Assembly: GCF_000703005.1 (NCBI RefSeq)
Contig: NZ_JNLH01000001.1
Span: forward strand, 2,039,001-2,103,000
Source of the DNA: Pseudobutyrivibrio ruminis HUN009
GTDB taxonomy: Bacteria > Bacillota > Clostridia > Lachnospirales > Lachnospiraceae
Length of the DNA: 64,000 nt
Reading direction: 5' to 3'
The notes beneath the pieces were generated by a model. That model was not told the DNA's origin and made no database searches. It saw only the letters and a program-made list of their open reading frames with translations. Of this stretch, positions 16,824 to 26,419 are shown piece by piece. Position numbers and translations under genes: made by a program. The first letter of the stretch is position 1. Every line of letters starts with the position of its first letter.

Positions 16824-19583
16824 TTGGCAACAAAAGGGACGAATAATTCTAAAAGAAAATCAAATAATTCCCGCAGAAACACTACTAAAAAGAGCAACAG
16901 TAAATCTACTTCCACAAGAGCTAAAAAGGCTACTATGGAGGTTGAATTCGAGGACCCATTTTTCGAGGATTCTTCAAAGGAAATTATCCTTTGGGGTTCT
17001 TTAGTGCTGTGCATTTTACTTTGCATTAGCAATTTTGGCCTTGGCGGAGTTGTAGGTAATGCCATTGCCGATTTCTTCTTTGGAATTTTTGGCATTATCC
17101 AGTTTATCTTGCCTTTTATGGTTGCTTTTTCTGCATTTTTCATTATTTCAAACTATGGTAACAAGGTGGCAGTGGCTAAGGTTATTGCCGGTTCCGTTTT
17201 ACTTATATTTATCAGCGTTTTTGTGGAACTAATCATACATGGACAGGATGTATTAGGGCCACTTTCAGCATTTGAATATTCAAGAGATAACCACAATGGT
17301 GGAGGCCTTTTGGGAGGCGCCATCGTTTTTGGAATATATGATAGCTTCGGTTTGTTTGGAGCATATTTAATTGATATTATTGCAATGGTTGTTTCCATAA
17401 TCATTATTATCGAGCGCTTTGCTTTCGATAGAGTTCAGCAGTCTTCTAGATACCATGCTGATAAAGCAGCAGCTAAGAGACGGGCTAGAAGAGAACGTCA
17501 GCTTATGGAGCGTGAAGCAAATCAGACCAGATATAATTCTGAACGTCAGGCCATCATCGAAAAGATTAACGAGGAAAAAGCTCTCGAGCTTGAGCAGATG
17601 AATCAAAAGGGTGGCTCTAGAAGAGATAGAAAGCATTCTGGCGTTACTACAAATACAACACTTATGCCAGATTTTTCAGAGGCATCATTGTCTGCCGATG
17701 GCGTTAACGAAATCAAAATCAACATGGCAGAGGGAGAGTCTGATGTAGAAGTTACAAACACAAGCAGACATCGCCTTCGTTCTGGAGATAAAAAGTCAAA
17801 GAGTACACATTCTTTCAAAAATGTTACCCCTCTTGTGGCTACAAACGAATCAGCTACATTTATTGAACCAGAGCAGCCAGTAGTAGTTGAGCCAAAGGTT
17901 GTAGCCACGCCTAAGCCAGTTGAGCCTGTTATTAATACTCCGGCTCCTACACCAGCTCCAGAGCCTACATCAGAGCCAGAGCCTGTTATGGAACCAGTTA
18001 CTTCTACTAGAAAACCTAAGCCATCAGCTTCTACACAGGCAGAAATCGAAGATTCTTCAGAATCTCTCAGAGCTTCTATAGAATCAGATAAAAAGAAGCC
18101 TAAGAAGCCATTTAAGTTTCCACCTATTTCATTGCTTAAGGATGCTAAAAAAGGCACTGGGGATTCTAGAGAGTACCTTCAGGAAATGGCTGGAAAGCTA
18201 CAGCGTACACTTGGTAATTTTGGTGTTCAAGCAAATGTTACTGAGGTTACTTTGGGACCATCAGTTACTCGTTATGAGCTTGAAATCGCAGAGGGTACTA
18301 GAGTATCAAAGGTTGTAAACCTTTCTGATGATATTAAGCTTAATATGGCTGTTACAGATGTTCGTATTGAGGCCCCAATTCCTGGCAAATCTGCTATTGG
18401 TATTGAAGTTCCAAATAAAGAAAAGACAATGGTTTCTTTCAAAGAGCTTGTTTCTTCGAAAGAATTCAAGAATGCTAAATCAAAGATTTCCTTCTGCGTT
18501 GGAAAGGATATTTCTGGTAGCGTAGTTGTTGGAAATATTGAAAAGATGCCTCACTTGCTTATTGCAGGTGCTACAGGTTCTGGTAAATCAGTTTGTATCA
18601 ATACTATCATCATGAGTATTCTTTATCATGCTACACCAGATGAGGTTAAGATGATAATGGTTGATCCAAAGATGGTAGAGCTTTCTGTATACAACGGAAT
18701 TCCACACCTTCTTTTACCAGTTATTACTGACGCCAAAAAGGCGGCAGGAGCTCTTCATTGGGCTGTAAAAGAAATGACAGATAGATACGAGCTTCTAGCA
18801 GCTGCAGGAGTGCGTAATATCGAAGGATTTAATGAAAAGGTTGATTCCGACGCTTTACCTGAATCTATACCAGAGGAAAAGCGTGTGAGAATGTCACAGC
18901 TTGTTATTATCCTTGATGAGGTTGCTGATCTTATGATGGTTGCGGCAGCTGATGTAGAAGATTCAATTGTTAGATTGGCTCAGCTTGCCAGAGCAGCTGG
19001 TATTCACTTGATTATTGCTACTCAAAAGCCTACTGTTAATGTTATTACTGGTCTTATCAAGGCGAATGTTCCTTCAAGAATTGCCTTTTCTGTTTCATCA
19101 GGAACAGATTCGAGAGTTATTCTTGATATGAATGGTGCAGAGGATTTGCTTGGAAATGGTGATATGCTTTATGCTCCACAAAACCTTTCTAAGCCTATTC
19201 GTGTTCAGGGTGCCTTTGTCAGTGATGACGAAGTAAGTGCAGTAGTTGATTTCCTTAAAAATAATAACGAAAATGCAGAATACGATTCGAATATAGAGGC
19301 TCAAATTCAAAACTCTGAGACTGGATCTGGTTCAGTGTCAATCTCTGGAGAACCTGATAATTCTAGAGATCAACTATTCAATGAAGCAGGTCGTCTTGTT
19401 ATAGAAAATCAAAAGGGTTCTATTGGCTATCTTCAAAGAAACTTTAGGATAGGCTTTAATAGGGCGGCACGTATCATGGATCAGCTTGCGGAAGCAGGCG
19501 TTGTTGGTCCTGAAATGGGTACTAAACCTAGAGAAATACGCATGTCCATTTCAGAGTTTGAAGAACTAATAAAAGCAAATTAA
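16824..19583 (+). CDS. ftsK: DNA translocase FtsK/SpoIIIE
   Basis: 919 residues from TTG 16824, with AGAGGT 6 nt upstream. The basic N-terminus (Ser/Lys/Arg-rich, about 1-40) precedes about four transmembrane helices (about 55-200). A long charged, then proline-rich linker follows (about 210-430). The motor domain has Walker A GATGSGKS near residue 588 and Walker B LVIILDEVADLM near 695. A winged-helix gamma domain ends the protein (SIGYLQRNFRIGFNRAARIM). It pumps DNA at the division septum and activates Xer recombination at dif. The tyrosine recombinase at 53639 could be its partner. Confidence 0.97.
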   Translation: MATKGTNNSKRKSNNSRRNTTKKSNSKSTSTRAKKATMEVEFEDPFFEDSSKEIILWGSLVLCILLCISNFGLGGVVGNAIADFFFGIFGIIQFILPFMVAFSAFFIISNYGNKVAVAKVIAGSVLLIFISVFVELIIHGQDVLGPLSAFEYSRDNHNGGGLLGGAIVFGIYDSFGLFGAYLIDIIAMVVSIIIIIERFAFDRVQQSSRYHADKAAAKRRARRERQLMEREANQTRYNSERQAIIEKINEEKALELEQMNQKGGSRRDRKHSGVTTNTTLMPDFSEASLSADGVNEIKINMAEGESDVEVTNTSRHRLRSGDKKSKSTHSFKNVTPLVATNESATFIEPEQPVVVEPKVVATPKPVEPVINTPAPTPAPEPTSEPEPVMEPVTSTRKPKPSASTQAEIEDSSESLRASIESDKKKPKKPFKFPPISLLKDAKKGTGDSREYLQEMAGKLQRTLGNFGVQANVTEVTLGPSVTRYELEIAEGTRVSKVVNLSDDIKLNMAVTDVRIEAPIPGKSAIGIEVPNKEKTMVSFKELVSSKEFKNAKSKISFCVGKDISGSVVVGNIEKMPHLLIAGATGSGKSVCINTIIMSILYHATPDEVKMIMVDPKMVELSVYNGIPHLLLPVITDAKKAAGALHWAVKEMTDRYELLAAAGVRNIEGFNEKVDSDALPESIPEEKRVRMSQLVIILDEVADLMMVAAADVEDSIVRLAQLARAAGIHLIIATQKPTVNVITGLIKANVPSRIAFSVSSGTDSRVILDMNGAEDLLGNGDMLYAPQNLSKPIRVQGAFVSDDEVSAVVDFLKNNNENAEYDSNIEAQIQNSETGSGSVSISGEPDNSRDQLFNEAGRLVIENQKGSIGYLQRNFRIGFNRAARIMDQLAEAGVVGPEMGTKPREIRMSISEFEELIKAN

Positions 19584-19599
19584 AAGGGAGTCATTTCAA

Positions 19600-21270
19600 A
19601 TGAAGTCAGACATTCAAATCGCTCAGGAAGCACAAATGGTCAATATCAAGGAGGTTGCCGCTTCACTTGGTATTAGGGAGGATGATTTAGAGTTTTATGG
19701 AAAATATAAGGCTAAATTATCTGATGAATTGTTATCCGAAATTCAGGGTAATAAAGACGGCAAGCTTGTGCTTGTAACTGCAATCAATCCAACACCAGCC
19801 GGAGAAGGCAAAACAACAACTTCTGTTGGTTTAGGTGAGGCAATGGGAGTTCTTGGTAAGAAGGCGTGTCTTGCCCTTAGAGAGCCTTCACTTGGACCTT
19901 GCTTCGGCATCAAAGGTGGTGCCGCAGGTGGTGGATATGCTCAGGTTGTTCCAATGGAAGACTTGAACCTTCACTTTACTGGTGATTTTCATGCTATAAC
20001 ATCTGCAAATAATTTGCTTGCAGCTATGCTTGATAATCATATTCAGCAGGGTAATTCTCTTGGAATTGATCCTAGACAGATTGTATGGAAGCGATGTCTT
20101 GATATGAATGACAGAGCCCTTAGAAATATTGTCGTAGGTCTTGGAGCAAAGGCAGACGGAATGGTTCGTGAGGATCATTTTGTTATTACAGTAGCCTCTG
20201 AAATCATGGCTATTCTTTGCCTTGCAAATGACATGAAAGATTTGAAAGAGCGACTTGGAAGAATCATTGTCGCTTATAGTTTTGACGGAAAGCCTGTTAC
20301 TGCTAATGATTTACAGGCTACAGGCGCTATGGCAGCCTTACTTAAGGATGCTTTAAAGCCTAATATGATTCAAACTCTTGAGCACACACCAGCTATAGTT
20401 CATGGTGGTCCATTTGCTAATATTGCACATGGATGTAACTCAGTTAGAGCTACAAAGGCTTCTATGAAGCTTGCTGATATCACAATCACTGAGGCTGGTT
20501 TCGGTGCTGATCTTGGTGCTGAAAAGTTCTTTGATATTAAATGTAGAATGGCTGGTTTGAAGCCTGATGCTGTTGTTTTAGTAGCAACTGTTCGTGCTTT
20601 AAAATATAATGGTGGTGTTCCTAAAACAGAGCTTACTACAGAAAACTTAGATGCTTTAAAGAAGGGTATTGTTAACCTTGAAAAGCATATTGAAAACCTT
20701 CAGAAATATAATGTACCAGTAGTAGTTACACTTAACTCATTTGTTACCGATACAGAAGCAGAGACTAACTTTGTTAGAGAATTCTGCGAGTCTCGTGGAT
20801 GCGAATTTGCACTTTCTGAGGTTTGGGAGAAAGGTGGACAAGGCGGTGTAGAGCTGGCAAAGAAGGTTCTTTATGTATTAGAGAATAAAGAAAGCAACTT
20901 CAAGCCACTTTATGATGATTCACTTTCGCTTAAAGATAAAATTAAAACCGTTGCAACAGAGATATATGGTGCAAAGGATGTAGCATACTCAGCTGCAGCT
21001 GAACGCGAATTAAAGAGAATAGAAGAGCTTGGAATGGGTAATTTCCCTGTTTGTATGGCTAAGACTCAGTATTCATTATCTGACGATGCTACTAAGCTTG
21101 GACGTCCTACAGACTTTACTTTAAATGTTCGTGAAGTATATGCTTCTGCAGGCGCAGGCTTTGTTGTTGCTGTTACAGGAAGCATTATGACTATGCCTGG
21201 TCTTCCAAAGCAGCCAGCAGCCAACAATATCGATGTTACTGACGATGGAGTAATTACAGGATTGTTCTAA
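19600..21270 (+). CDS. fhs: Formate-tetrahydrofolate ligase
   Basis: 556 residues, standard length. It makes 10-formyl-THF from formate, THF and ATP, feeding purine synthesis, initiator tRNA formylation and one-carbon flow. The P-loop TPAGEGKTTTSVGLGEA sits near residue 66. Family blocks such as FGIKGGAAGGGYAQV (about 105) and the late SIMTMPGLPKQPAA are present. AAAGGGAG precedes the ATG. It follows ftsK by 16 nt and ends 1 nt before the zinc-ribbon protein. No THF riboswitch fits in the short gap. Confidence 0.98.
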   Translation: MKSDIQIAQEAQMVNIKEVAASLGIREDDLEFYGKYKAKLSDELLSEIQGNKDGKLVLVTAINPTPAGEGKTTTSVGLGEAMGVLGKKACLALREPSLGPCFGIKGGAAGGGYAQVVPMEDLNLHFTGDFHAITSANNLLAAMLDNHIQQGNSLGIDPRQIVWKRCLDMNDRALRNIVVGLGAKADGMVREDHFVITVASEIMAILCLANDMKDLKERLGRIIVAYSFDGKPVTANDLQATGAMAALLKDALKPNMIQTLEHTPAIVHGGPFANIAHGCNSVRATKASMKLADITITEAGFGADLGAEKFFDIKCRMAGLKPDAVVLVATVRALKYNGGVPKTELTTENLDALKKGIVNLEKHIENLQKYNVPVVVTLNSFVTDTEAETNFVREFCESRGCEFALSEVWEKGGQGGVELAKKVLYVLENKESNFKPLYDDSLSLKDKIKTVATEIYGAKDVAYSAAAERELKRIEELGMGNFPVCMAKTQYSLSDDATKLGRPTDFTLNVREVYASAGAGFVVAVTGSIMTMPGLPKQPAANNIDVTDDGVITGLF

Positions 21271-21271
21271 A

Positions 21272-22246
21272 ATGAAATGTAAAAAATGTGGAGCTGAAAT
21301 TGAAAATGGTCTTATGTACTGCCCATCATGTGGGGAGTCTATTCAGCTTGTGCCTGATTACAATGTTTTAGAAGAAGAATTACTTTCAAAAGTTGTAGAA
21401 GATAAAAATAAATCAAAGGATGATAAGTTTGCTACAGGTGTTTACCAGTTTCAGGAAGAGGCATCTGCGGTAAACACATCATCTAAGTCTCAATCTCAAC
21501 AAAAGCCTGAGCCAAAGGTTTTTACAAAAAAGATAAAGGCATTTCTTTTGGTTGCCTGCTTGCTGGTTGCAATAATAGGTGTATGCATGTTTATTCCTTA
21601 CATGGGTGCACATACTTATGACAATATTATGAATCAAGCAGTGGATGCAGAATCCAATGAGCAATATGCAAAGGCTTTAGGTTATTATGAAGAGGCATAT
21701 GAAATCGACCCTACATCATTCGAGGTTATTTATGGCTTGGGCCGTATGTATTACATGGTTAAGGATTATGATGACGCTATAGAGATGCTTTATCTTGCGC
21801 TGGATAGCGATCCTTCTAACAAAAAGATATATTCATATCTTTTGGATGCCTTATATGCAAATGGTGATATGGATGGGATAGCAGCTTTGCTTGAAACATC
21901 ACCTAGTGATGAAATTACAGCGATGATTAATTCATATTTCCTATCAGCACCTACATTCAATTTGGCTGGTGGCAATTATGAAGAAGATCTGCTTATCCAA
22001 ATTACCGTGAGCGGGGATTATAAAATCTTTTATACCTTGAATGGCAAAAGTCCTATTACAACAGGCAAACAATACACTAAACCAATACCTTTAACTGAGG
22101 GAACTACTGAAATAAAGGCAGTGGCACAAAATGATGCTGGAGAGTATTCAGACATAGTTAGTGCTACATACACTATTACTTATCCTGAAGTTGAGGAACC
22201 AGAAGAAAGCACGGGAGAGGATGTAACGATTGATGTAACTAATTAA
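21272..22246 (+). CDS. Zinc-ribbon, TPR and chitobiase-C-like membrane protein
   Basis: 324 residues in a mosaic layout. An N-terminal zinc ribbon with two CxxC pairs (CKKCGAEI, CPSCGESI; residues 3-21) is followed by a polar linker and one transmembrane helix near 88-110. Then come two TPR repeats (about 125-205, with YAKALGYYEEAYEIDP) and a C-terminal beta domain like the chitobiase/hexosaminidase C-terminal module (FYTLNGKSPITTG near 250). The ribbon would be cytoplasmic and the TPR and beta parts outside. The start overlaps the upstream gene's signals, so it is probably coupled to fhs. Function unknown; an envelope scaffold is possible. Confidence 0.75.
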   Translation: MKCKKCGAEIENGLMYCPSCGESIQLVPDYNVLEEELLSKVVEDKNKSKDDKFATGVYQFQEEASAVNTSSKSQSQQKPEPKVFTKKIKAFLLVACLLVAIIGVCMFIPYMGAHTYDNIMNQAVDAESNEQYAKALGYYEEAYEIDPTSFEVIYGLGRMYYMVKDYDDAIEMLYLALDSDPSNKKIYSYLLDALYANGDMDGIAALLETSPSDEITAMINSYFLSAPTFNLAGGNYEEDLLIQITVSGDYKIFYTLNGKSPITTGKQYTKPIPLTEGTTEIKAVAQNDAGEYSDIVSATYTITYPEVEEPEESTGEDVTIDVTN

Positions 22247-22357
22247 TTTACGTTTAACAGAATGTTCACAAGATTTCCGAATTTTTTACATAATTAATTA
22301 GTATCATTACATCATCTCATTAAGAGATACATTTTTCATAACATTATTCTCCCTTTG

Positions 22358-22386
22358 AAAGACACGTCACCGCAGGCGTGTCTTTT
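22358..22386 (+). terminator. Probable terminator before rlmH
   Basis: A 9-bp stem AAAGACACG/CGTGTCTTT with a 10-nt loop and a short TTTT. The rest of the gap 22247-22425 is AT-rich, with no convincing promoter. Confidence 0.7.
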
Positions 22387-22425
22387 ATGTTGTCTAAATC
22401 ATTCAAATGGGCTAAAATATAACCT

Positions 22426-22905
22426 ATGAATGTTAAAATTCTATGCGTAGGTAAAATCAAAGAAAAATTCTTTAGAGATGCAATTTCAGAGTACTCAAAG
22501 AGGCTCTCGAAATACTGCAATTTAGAGATAATAGAGGTCTCTGATGAAAAGACTTCAGAGAATGCATCTGATATTGAAATATCACTTGTAAAATCCAAAG
22601 AAGGCGAAAGAATTTTAAAGCACATTAAAGAAAAAGATTTTGTTATTGCTCTTGCAATACTTGGAAAGCAACTGGATTCTGTTGCTTTTTCTAAATATAT
22701 AGAGAATCTTGGTATTTCAGGGCACAGTAGCATAGTTTTTGTTATTGGCGGCTCACTTGGGCTTTCAGATGAAGTAATGAAGCGTAGTGACTATCAAATT
22801 TCTTTTTCTGAGATGACTTTTCCTCACCAATTAATGAGAGTGATTTTACTTGAGCAGATATATCGTGGAATGCGAATTATGAATAACGAGCCTTATCACA
22901 AATAG
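22426..22905 (+). CDS. rlmH: 23S rRNA (pseudouridine-1915-N3)-methyltransferase
   Basis: 159 residues, normal RlmH length. It is a SPOUT methyltransferase that modifies helix 69 of 23S rRNA on assembled ribosomes using SAM. It starts MNVKILCVGKIKEKF and carries the knotted SAM site FVIGGSLGLSDEV near residue 104 and the C-terminal HQLMRVILLEQIYRG. No strong Shine-Dalgarno is visible before the ATG. Confidence 0.97.
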   Translation: MNVKILCVGKIKEKFFRDAISEYSKRLSKYCNLEIIEVSDEKTSENASDIEISLVKSKEGERILKHIKEKDFVIALAILGKQLDSVAFSKYIENLGISGHSSIVFVIGGSLGLSDEVMKRSDYQISFSEMTFPHQLMRVILLEQIYRGMRIMNNEPYHK

Positions 22906-22933
22906 GCAATAAATAAAAAGGGGTTTTGTTACT

Positions 22934-24238
22934 ATGAGAATGTACGATTTAATTGAAAAAAAGAAACTTGGAGAGGAGCTTTCTACCCAGGAGATTTATC
23001 ATATTGTTAATGGCTACACAAATGGCGAGATACCTGATTATCAGATTTCTGCACTTCTTATGGCTATCTATTTTAGAGGCATGAATGTCAGAGAACGCTA
23101 CGACCTTACTATGGCTATGCGTGATTCTGGAGATATCCTTGATTTGTCTTCAATCGATGGTGTTAAAATTGATAAACACTCTACAGGCGGTGTTGGCGAC
23201 AAGGTTACACTTGTTCTTGGACCAATCATTGCATCTATTGGTGTGCCTGTTGCAAAGATGAGTGGTAGAGGTTTAGGCCATACTGGCGGTACTATTGATA
23301 AGCTTGAAGCTTTTCCTGGTTTCAATGGAGCTCTTTCAGAGGATGCCTTCATCAATCAGGTAAACAATATAAAGATTGCCGTTACTGGTCAGTCTAAAAA
23401 CCTTGCTCCAGCAGACAAAAAGCTTTACGCACTTAGAGATGTTACAGCTACAGTAGATGAGATTTCTCTTATCACAGGCTCAATCATGTCTAAAAAGCTT
23501 GCTGCCGGCACAGATGCAATCGTTCTTGATGTTACTGTTGGCGATGGTGCATTCATGAAGACAAAAGAAAAGGCATTAGAGCTTGCAAAATCTATGGTTG
23601 ATATTGGTAAGCGTGCAGACAAGAAAATCGCTGCAGTTCTTACAAACATGGATGAGCCACTTGGCTTTGCAGTAGGAAACAATCTTGAAGTAATTGAAGC
23701 AATCAATGCCTTAAAGGGAAATGGTCCAGAGGACTTAATGGAAGTTGTTTATGAGTTAGGTTCTCAGATGATTGTTTTCTCAGAAATTGAGACAGATAAA
23801 GCAAAAGCTAGAAAGCTTATGGAAAATGCAGTTGCAGATGGCAGCGCATTTAATAAATTTGTTGAATTCATTCAGGCTCAAGGCGGAGATTCAAGCTTTG
23901 CTACTGACATCAGCAAATTTGAGCCAGCTAAGTATGTAGTTCCAGTTGAGGCGCAGGCTGATGGATATGTACACGCGTTGAAGGCAGAGGCATTTGGCCT
24001 TGCATCTATGTCACTTGGTGGCGGTCGCGAGACATTCGAGGATGTCATCGATATGGCTGTTGGTATTGTTCTTAACAAAAAGGTTGGAGATGAAATCAAA
24101 AAGGGTGAGCCTATTTGTTATATTCATGCAAACGACGAGAGCAAGATTAATAATGCTATGGAGATGATTAAGGCAGCTACCGTTATTGCTCCAGAAAAAT
24201 GCAACCACATGGACTTGATTATTGATATTGTTGAATAA
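22934..24238 (+). CDS. pdp: Pyrimidine-nucleoside phosphorylase
   Basis: 434 residues, typical of the thymidine/pyrimidine phosphorylase family. It splits uridine and thymidine with phosphate to base and pentose-1-phosphate. The signature KMSGRGLGHTGGTIDKLE lies near residue 110, the phosphate-binding KHSTGGVGDK near 80, and the C-terminal barrel-hybrid domain has GGGRETFEDVID. The Bacillus type (Pdp) is favoured over E. coli DeoA by resemblance and lineage. Its stop is 1 nt before the phoH start, so the two are likely coupled. Confidence 0.95.
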   Translation: MRMYDLIEKKKLGEELSTQEIYHIVNGYTNGEIPDYQISALLMAIYFRGMNVRERYDLTMAMRDSGDILDLSSIDGVKIDKHSTGGVGDKVTLVLGPIIASIGVPVAKMSGRGLGHTGGTIDKLEAFPGFNGALSEDAFINQVNNIKIAVTGQSKNLAPADKKLYALRDVTATVDEISLITGSIMSKKLAAGTDAIVLDVTVGDGAFMKTKEKALELAKSMVDIGKRADKKIAAVLTNMDEPLGFAVGNNLEVIEAINALKGNGPEDLMEVVYELGSQMIVFSEIETDKAKARKLMENAVADGSAFNKFVEFIQAQGGDSSFATDISKFEPAKYVVPVEAQADGYVHALKAEAFGLASMSLGGGRETFEDVIDMAVGIVLNKKVGDEIKKGEPICYIHANDESKINNAMEMIKAATVIAPEKCNHMDLIIDIVE

Positions 24239-24239
24239 A

Positions 24240-25226
24240 ATGAGCGATTTTTCTTTAAGTATTAGTATTCCGGCTGAGCACATCGACAATATATTTGGCC
24301 AATTTGATAAAAATATCAAAACCATAGAAAAGGGAATGGGAATTTCCTTTATTCTAAGGGACGATGTTATTAAAGTATTGGGAGAGAAATCCCATGTTGA
24401 ACATGGAATTGTTGTTGTAGATGAGCTTTTATCCCTTTCGAAGAAGGGCAGTATTATTACCACACAGGATGTTAATTATATTATGTCAATAGAGCAGGAA
24501 AAAATAGAAAATCATGATGTTTCAGAAGCTAGAGGTGAGATTATTTGCCACACAACCACAGGCAAGCCTGTAGCTCCTAAGACATTAGGACAAAAGAAAT
24601 ATGTTGATGCAATCACGAACAATATGATTGTATTTGGTGTTGGACCAGCAGGTACTGGTAAAACATACCTTGCTATGGCAAAAGCGATTACAGCATTCAA
24701 AAACGAGGAAGTTTCACGAATCATTCTTACTCGTCCAGCCATTGAGGCAGGAGAAAAGCTTGGATTCCTTCCAGGAGATTTGCAGAGCAAGGTAGATCCT
24801 TATCTTAGACCACTTTACGATGCTCTTTATCAGATAATGGGTGCTGAAGCCTTTCAGCGCAACATGGAAAAGGGGCTGATTGAGGTAGCACCTCTTGCTT
24901 ACATGAGAGGCCGTACTTTGGACAATGCATTTATCATTTTGGATGAGGCACAAAACACTACACCAGCCCAAATGAAGATGTTTTTGACACGTATTGGTTT
25001 TGGTTCAAAAGCTGTAATTACTGGCGATAAGACTCAAAAGGACTTGCCTACTGGAGTAAAATCAGGTCTTGATGATGCCATGGCAGTTTTGAAGAATATT
25101 GATGATATAAAGATTTGCAATCTTGATGCAAAGGATGTTGTTAGACATCCACTTGTTCAAAAGATTGTAAATGCTTATGAAGTACACGACAAAAAACTAC
25201 AAAGCAAGAATAAAAAGGCGAAATAA
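24240..25226 (+). CDS. phoH: PhoH-like ATPase
   Basis: 328 residues from ATG 24240. The Walker A is GPAGTGKT (135-142) and Walker B FIILDEAQNTT (about 202). An N-terminal domain of about 100 residues precedes the helicase-like core, as in the PhoL branch. The family is associated with RNA metabolism and usually sits beside ybeY, as here. It overlaps the next gene's start by one base (TAATG). Its exact role is uncertain; a function in rRNA processing is inferred from context. Confidence 0.95.
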   Translation: MSDFSLSISIPAEHIDNIFGQFDKNIKTIEKGMGISFILRDDVIKVLGEKSHVEHGIVVVDELLSLSKKGSIITTQDVNYIMSIEQEKIENHDVSEARGEIICHTTTGKPVAPKTLGQKKYVDAITNNMIVFGVGPAGTGKTYLAMAKAITAFKNEEVSRIILTRPAIEAGEKLGFLPGDLQSKVDPYLRPLYDALYQIMGAEAFQRNMEKGLIEVAPLAYMRGRTLDNAFIILDEAQNTTPAQMKMFLTRIGFGSKAVITGDKTQKDLPTGVKSGLDDAMAVLKNIDDIKICNLDAKDVVRHPLVQKIVNAYEVHDKKLQSKNKKAK

Positions 25227-26419
25227 TGAAATGGACTAATCGTTTTTCCACCACAAGAGTATTGTATGCAATAGGCATGGCGTTTGTTTTTATTATTGCC
25301 AACACTTTAATGTGTTCCTTTGCCTCTGTACTTATAGACAAATATATTTGCTTAGTTGCAATTAATATTTGTTTCTTTTGCTTACAGTTTTTACTTATCA
25401 TCAGAAGACGTTTAGAGCAAAAGCTTCCAGAAAAAAACTACATATCCTATGGGAAAATTACATTTGTTGTTCTAATAGAATGGGTTTTAGTTATTGTAAT
25501 GTCTTTGTTGGCACCAGATTTTTTTGCTCCATTCATAGTACTTCCAATTATTGCAAGTAGCGTTTTTGAGGATAGCCTTTCAAATGCTTTGAGCCTTTAT
25601 TTGGTGGTAATTACATCTCTTTGCTGGGATTACAATAGCTATACTATTCTTTGCTATATCACTCTTATTCTATTTGGTGGAGTGCTATCAGCGTTCCTTA
25701 GAAAAGGAGAGACAATCCAAAAGTTGTATGCTTTGATTCTTGTTTTTGCAATTACAACATTGGTTTCGATAGTATTTTATTATTTTAATTATCTTGAGCT
25801 CTCATTTGCAGTTCTGTTTTACGGGATGATTGATGGCATAGTAGCTTGCCTAATTATAGCGGCAATATTCCCTGTAATCAGCCGATTCGTTGATAGGGAG
25901 CAGGTGTTGATTTACGATACATTTTTGGATCCAGACTACACTCTCTGTAACGAAATACGAAAGCTGTCTTACATTGAATATCAGCATGCAATGAGACTTT
26001 CAAGATTATCTAGAAAGTGTGCTGCAGCTATTAATGCCAACGAAAATCTTGCTGCTTGTGCAGGACTGTATTATCGTCTTGGCAAAATCGAAGGTGAGCC
26101 AATGATTGATAACGCAATTAAAATTGCAAATAATCATTGCTTCCCAGCCGAGGTTGTTCAGATTTTGGCGGAGTATGGAGGAATAGTTGTTCTTCCTAGC
26201 TCAAAAGAATCGGCTATTGTTCATATGGTAGATTCTGTTGTTACAAAGGTAGAGCTTTTTGATTCTGATTCTATGAGCAGTAGTTGGAATCAAAATATGG
26301 TTATATATCAAACTATTAATGAGCTTTCACAAAAAGGCTTCTACGACAACTCAGGACTGACCATGAATCAGTTCTTGAAGATTCGTGAGATTTTAGCAAA
26401 TGAGGATATTTTAGCATGA
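25226..26419 (+). CDS. PgpH-type 7TM protein with degenerate HD domain
   Basis: 397 residues. About seven hydrophobic helices span residues 10-220, then a cytoplasmic domain that aligns with the HD phosphodiesterase of PgpH, which hydrolyses c-di-AMP. Position between phoH and ybeY is that of pgpH (yqfF). The catalytic residues are mostly lost: H254 is kept, but the HD pair of YYHDIGK reads YYRLGK (R284, L285), the HH pair reads EY (316-317), and the late Asp is kept (D336). The large extracellular 7TMR-HD domain is also missing. It is probably not an active phosphodiesterase. The start overlaps phoH and its stop overlaps ybeY. Confidence 0.85.
   Translation: MKWTNRFSTTRVLYAIGMAFVFIIANTLMCSFASVLIDKYICLVAINICFFCLQFLLIIRRRLEQKLPEKNYISYGKITFVVLIEWVLVIVMSLLAPDFFAPFIVLPIIASSVFEDSLSNALSLYLVVITSLCWDYNSYTILCYITLILFGGVLSAFLRKGETIQKLYALILVFAITTLVSIVFYYFNYLELSFAVLFYGMIDGIVACLIIAAIFPVISRFVDREQVLIYDTFLDPDYTLCNEIRKLSYIEYQHAMRLSRLSRKCAAAINANENLAACAGLYYRLGKIEGEPMIDNAIKIANNHCFPAEVVQILAEYGGIVVLPSSKESAIVHMVDSVVTKVELFDSDSMSSSWNQNMVIYQTINELSQKGFYDNSGLTMNQFLKIREILANEDILA

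Noticed and set aside
22344..22733. 129-codon antisense frame over rlmH
   Set aside because: It is opposite a certain gene and has no recognisable protein.
24011..24463. 150-codon antisense frame over the pdp/phoH junction
   Set aside because: It is antisense to two certain genes and has no ribosome site.
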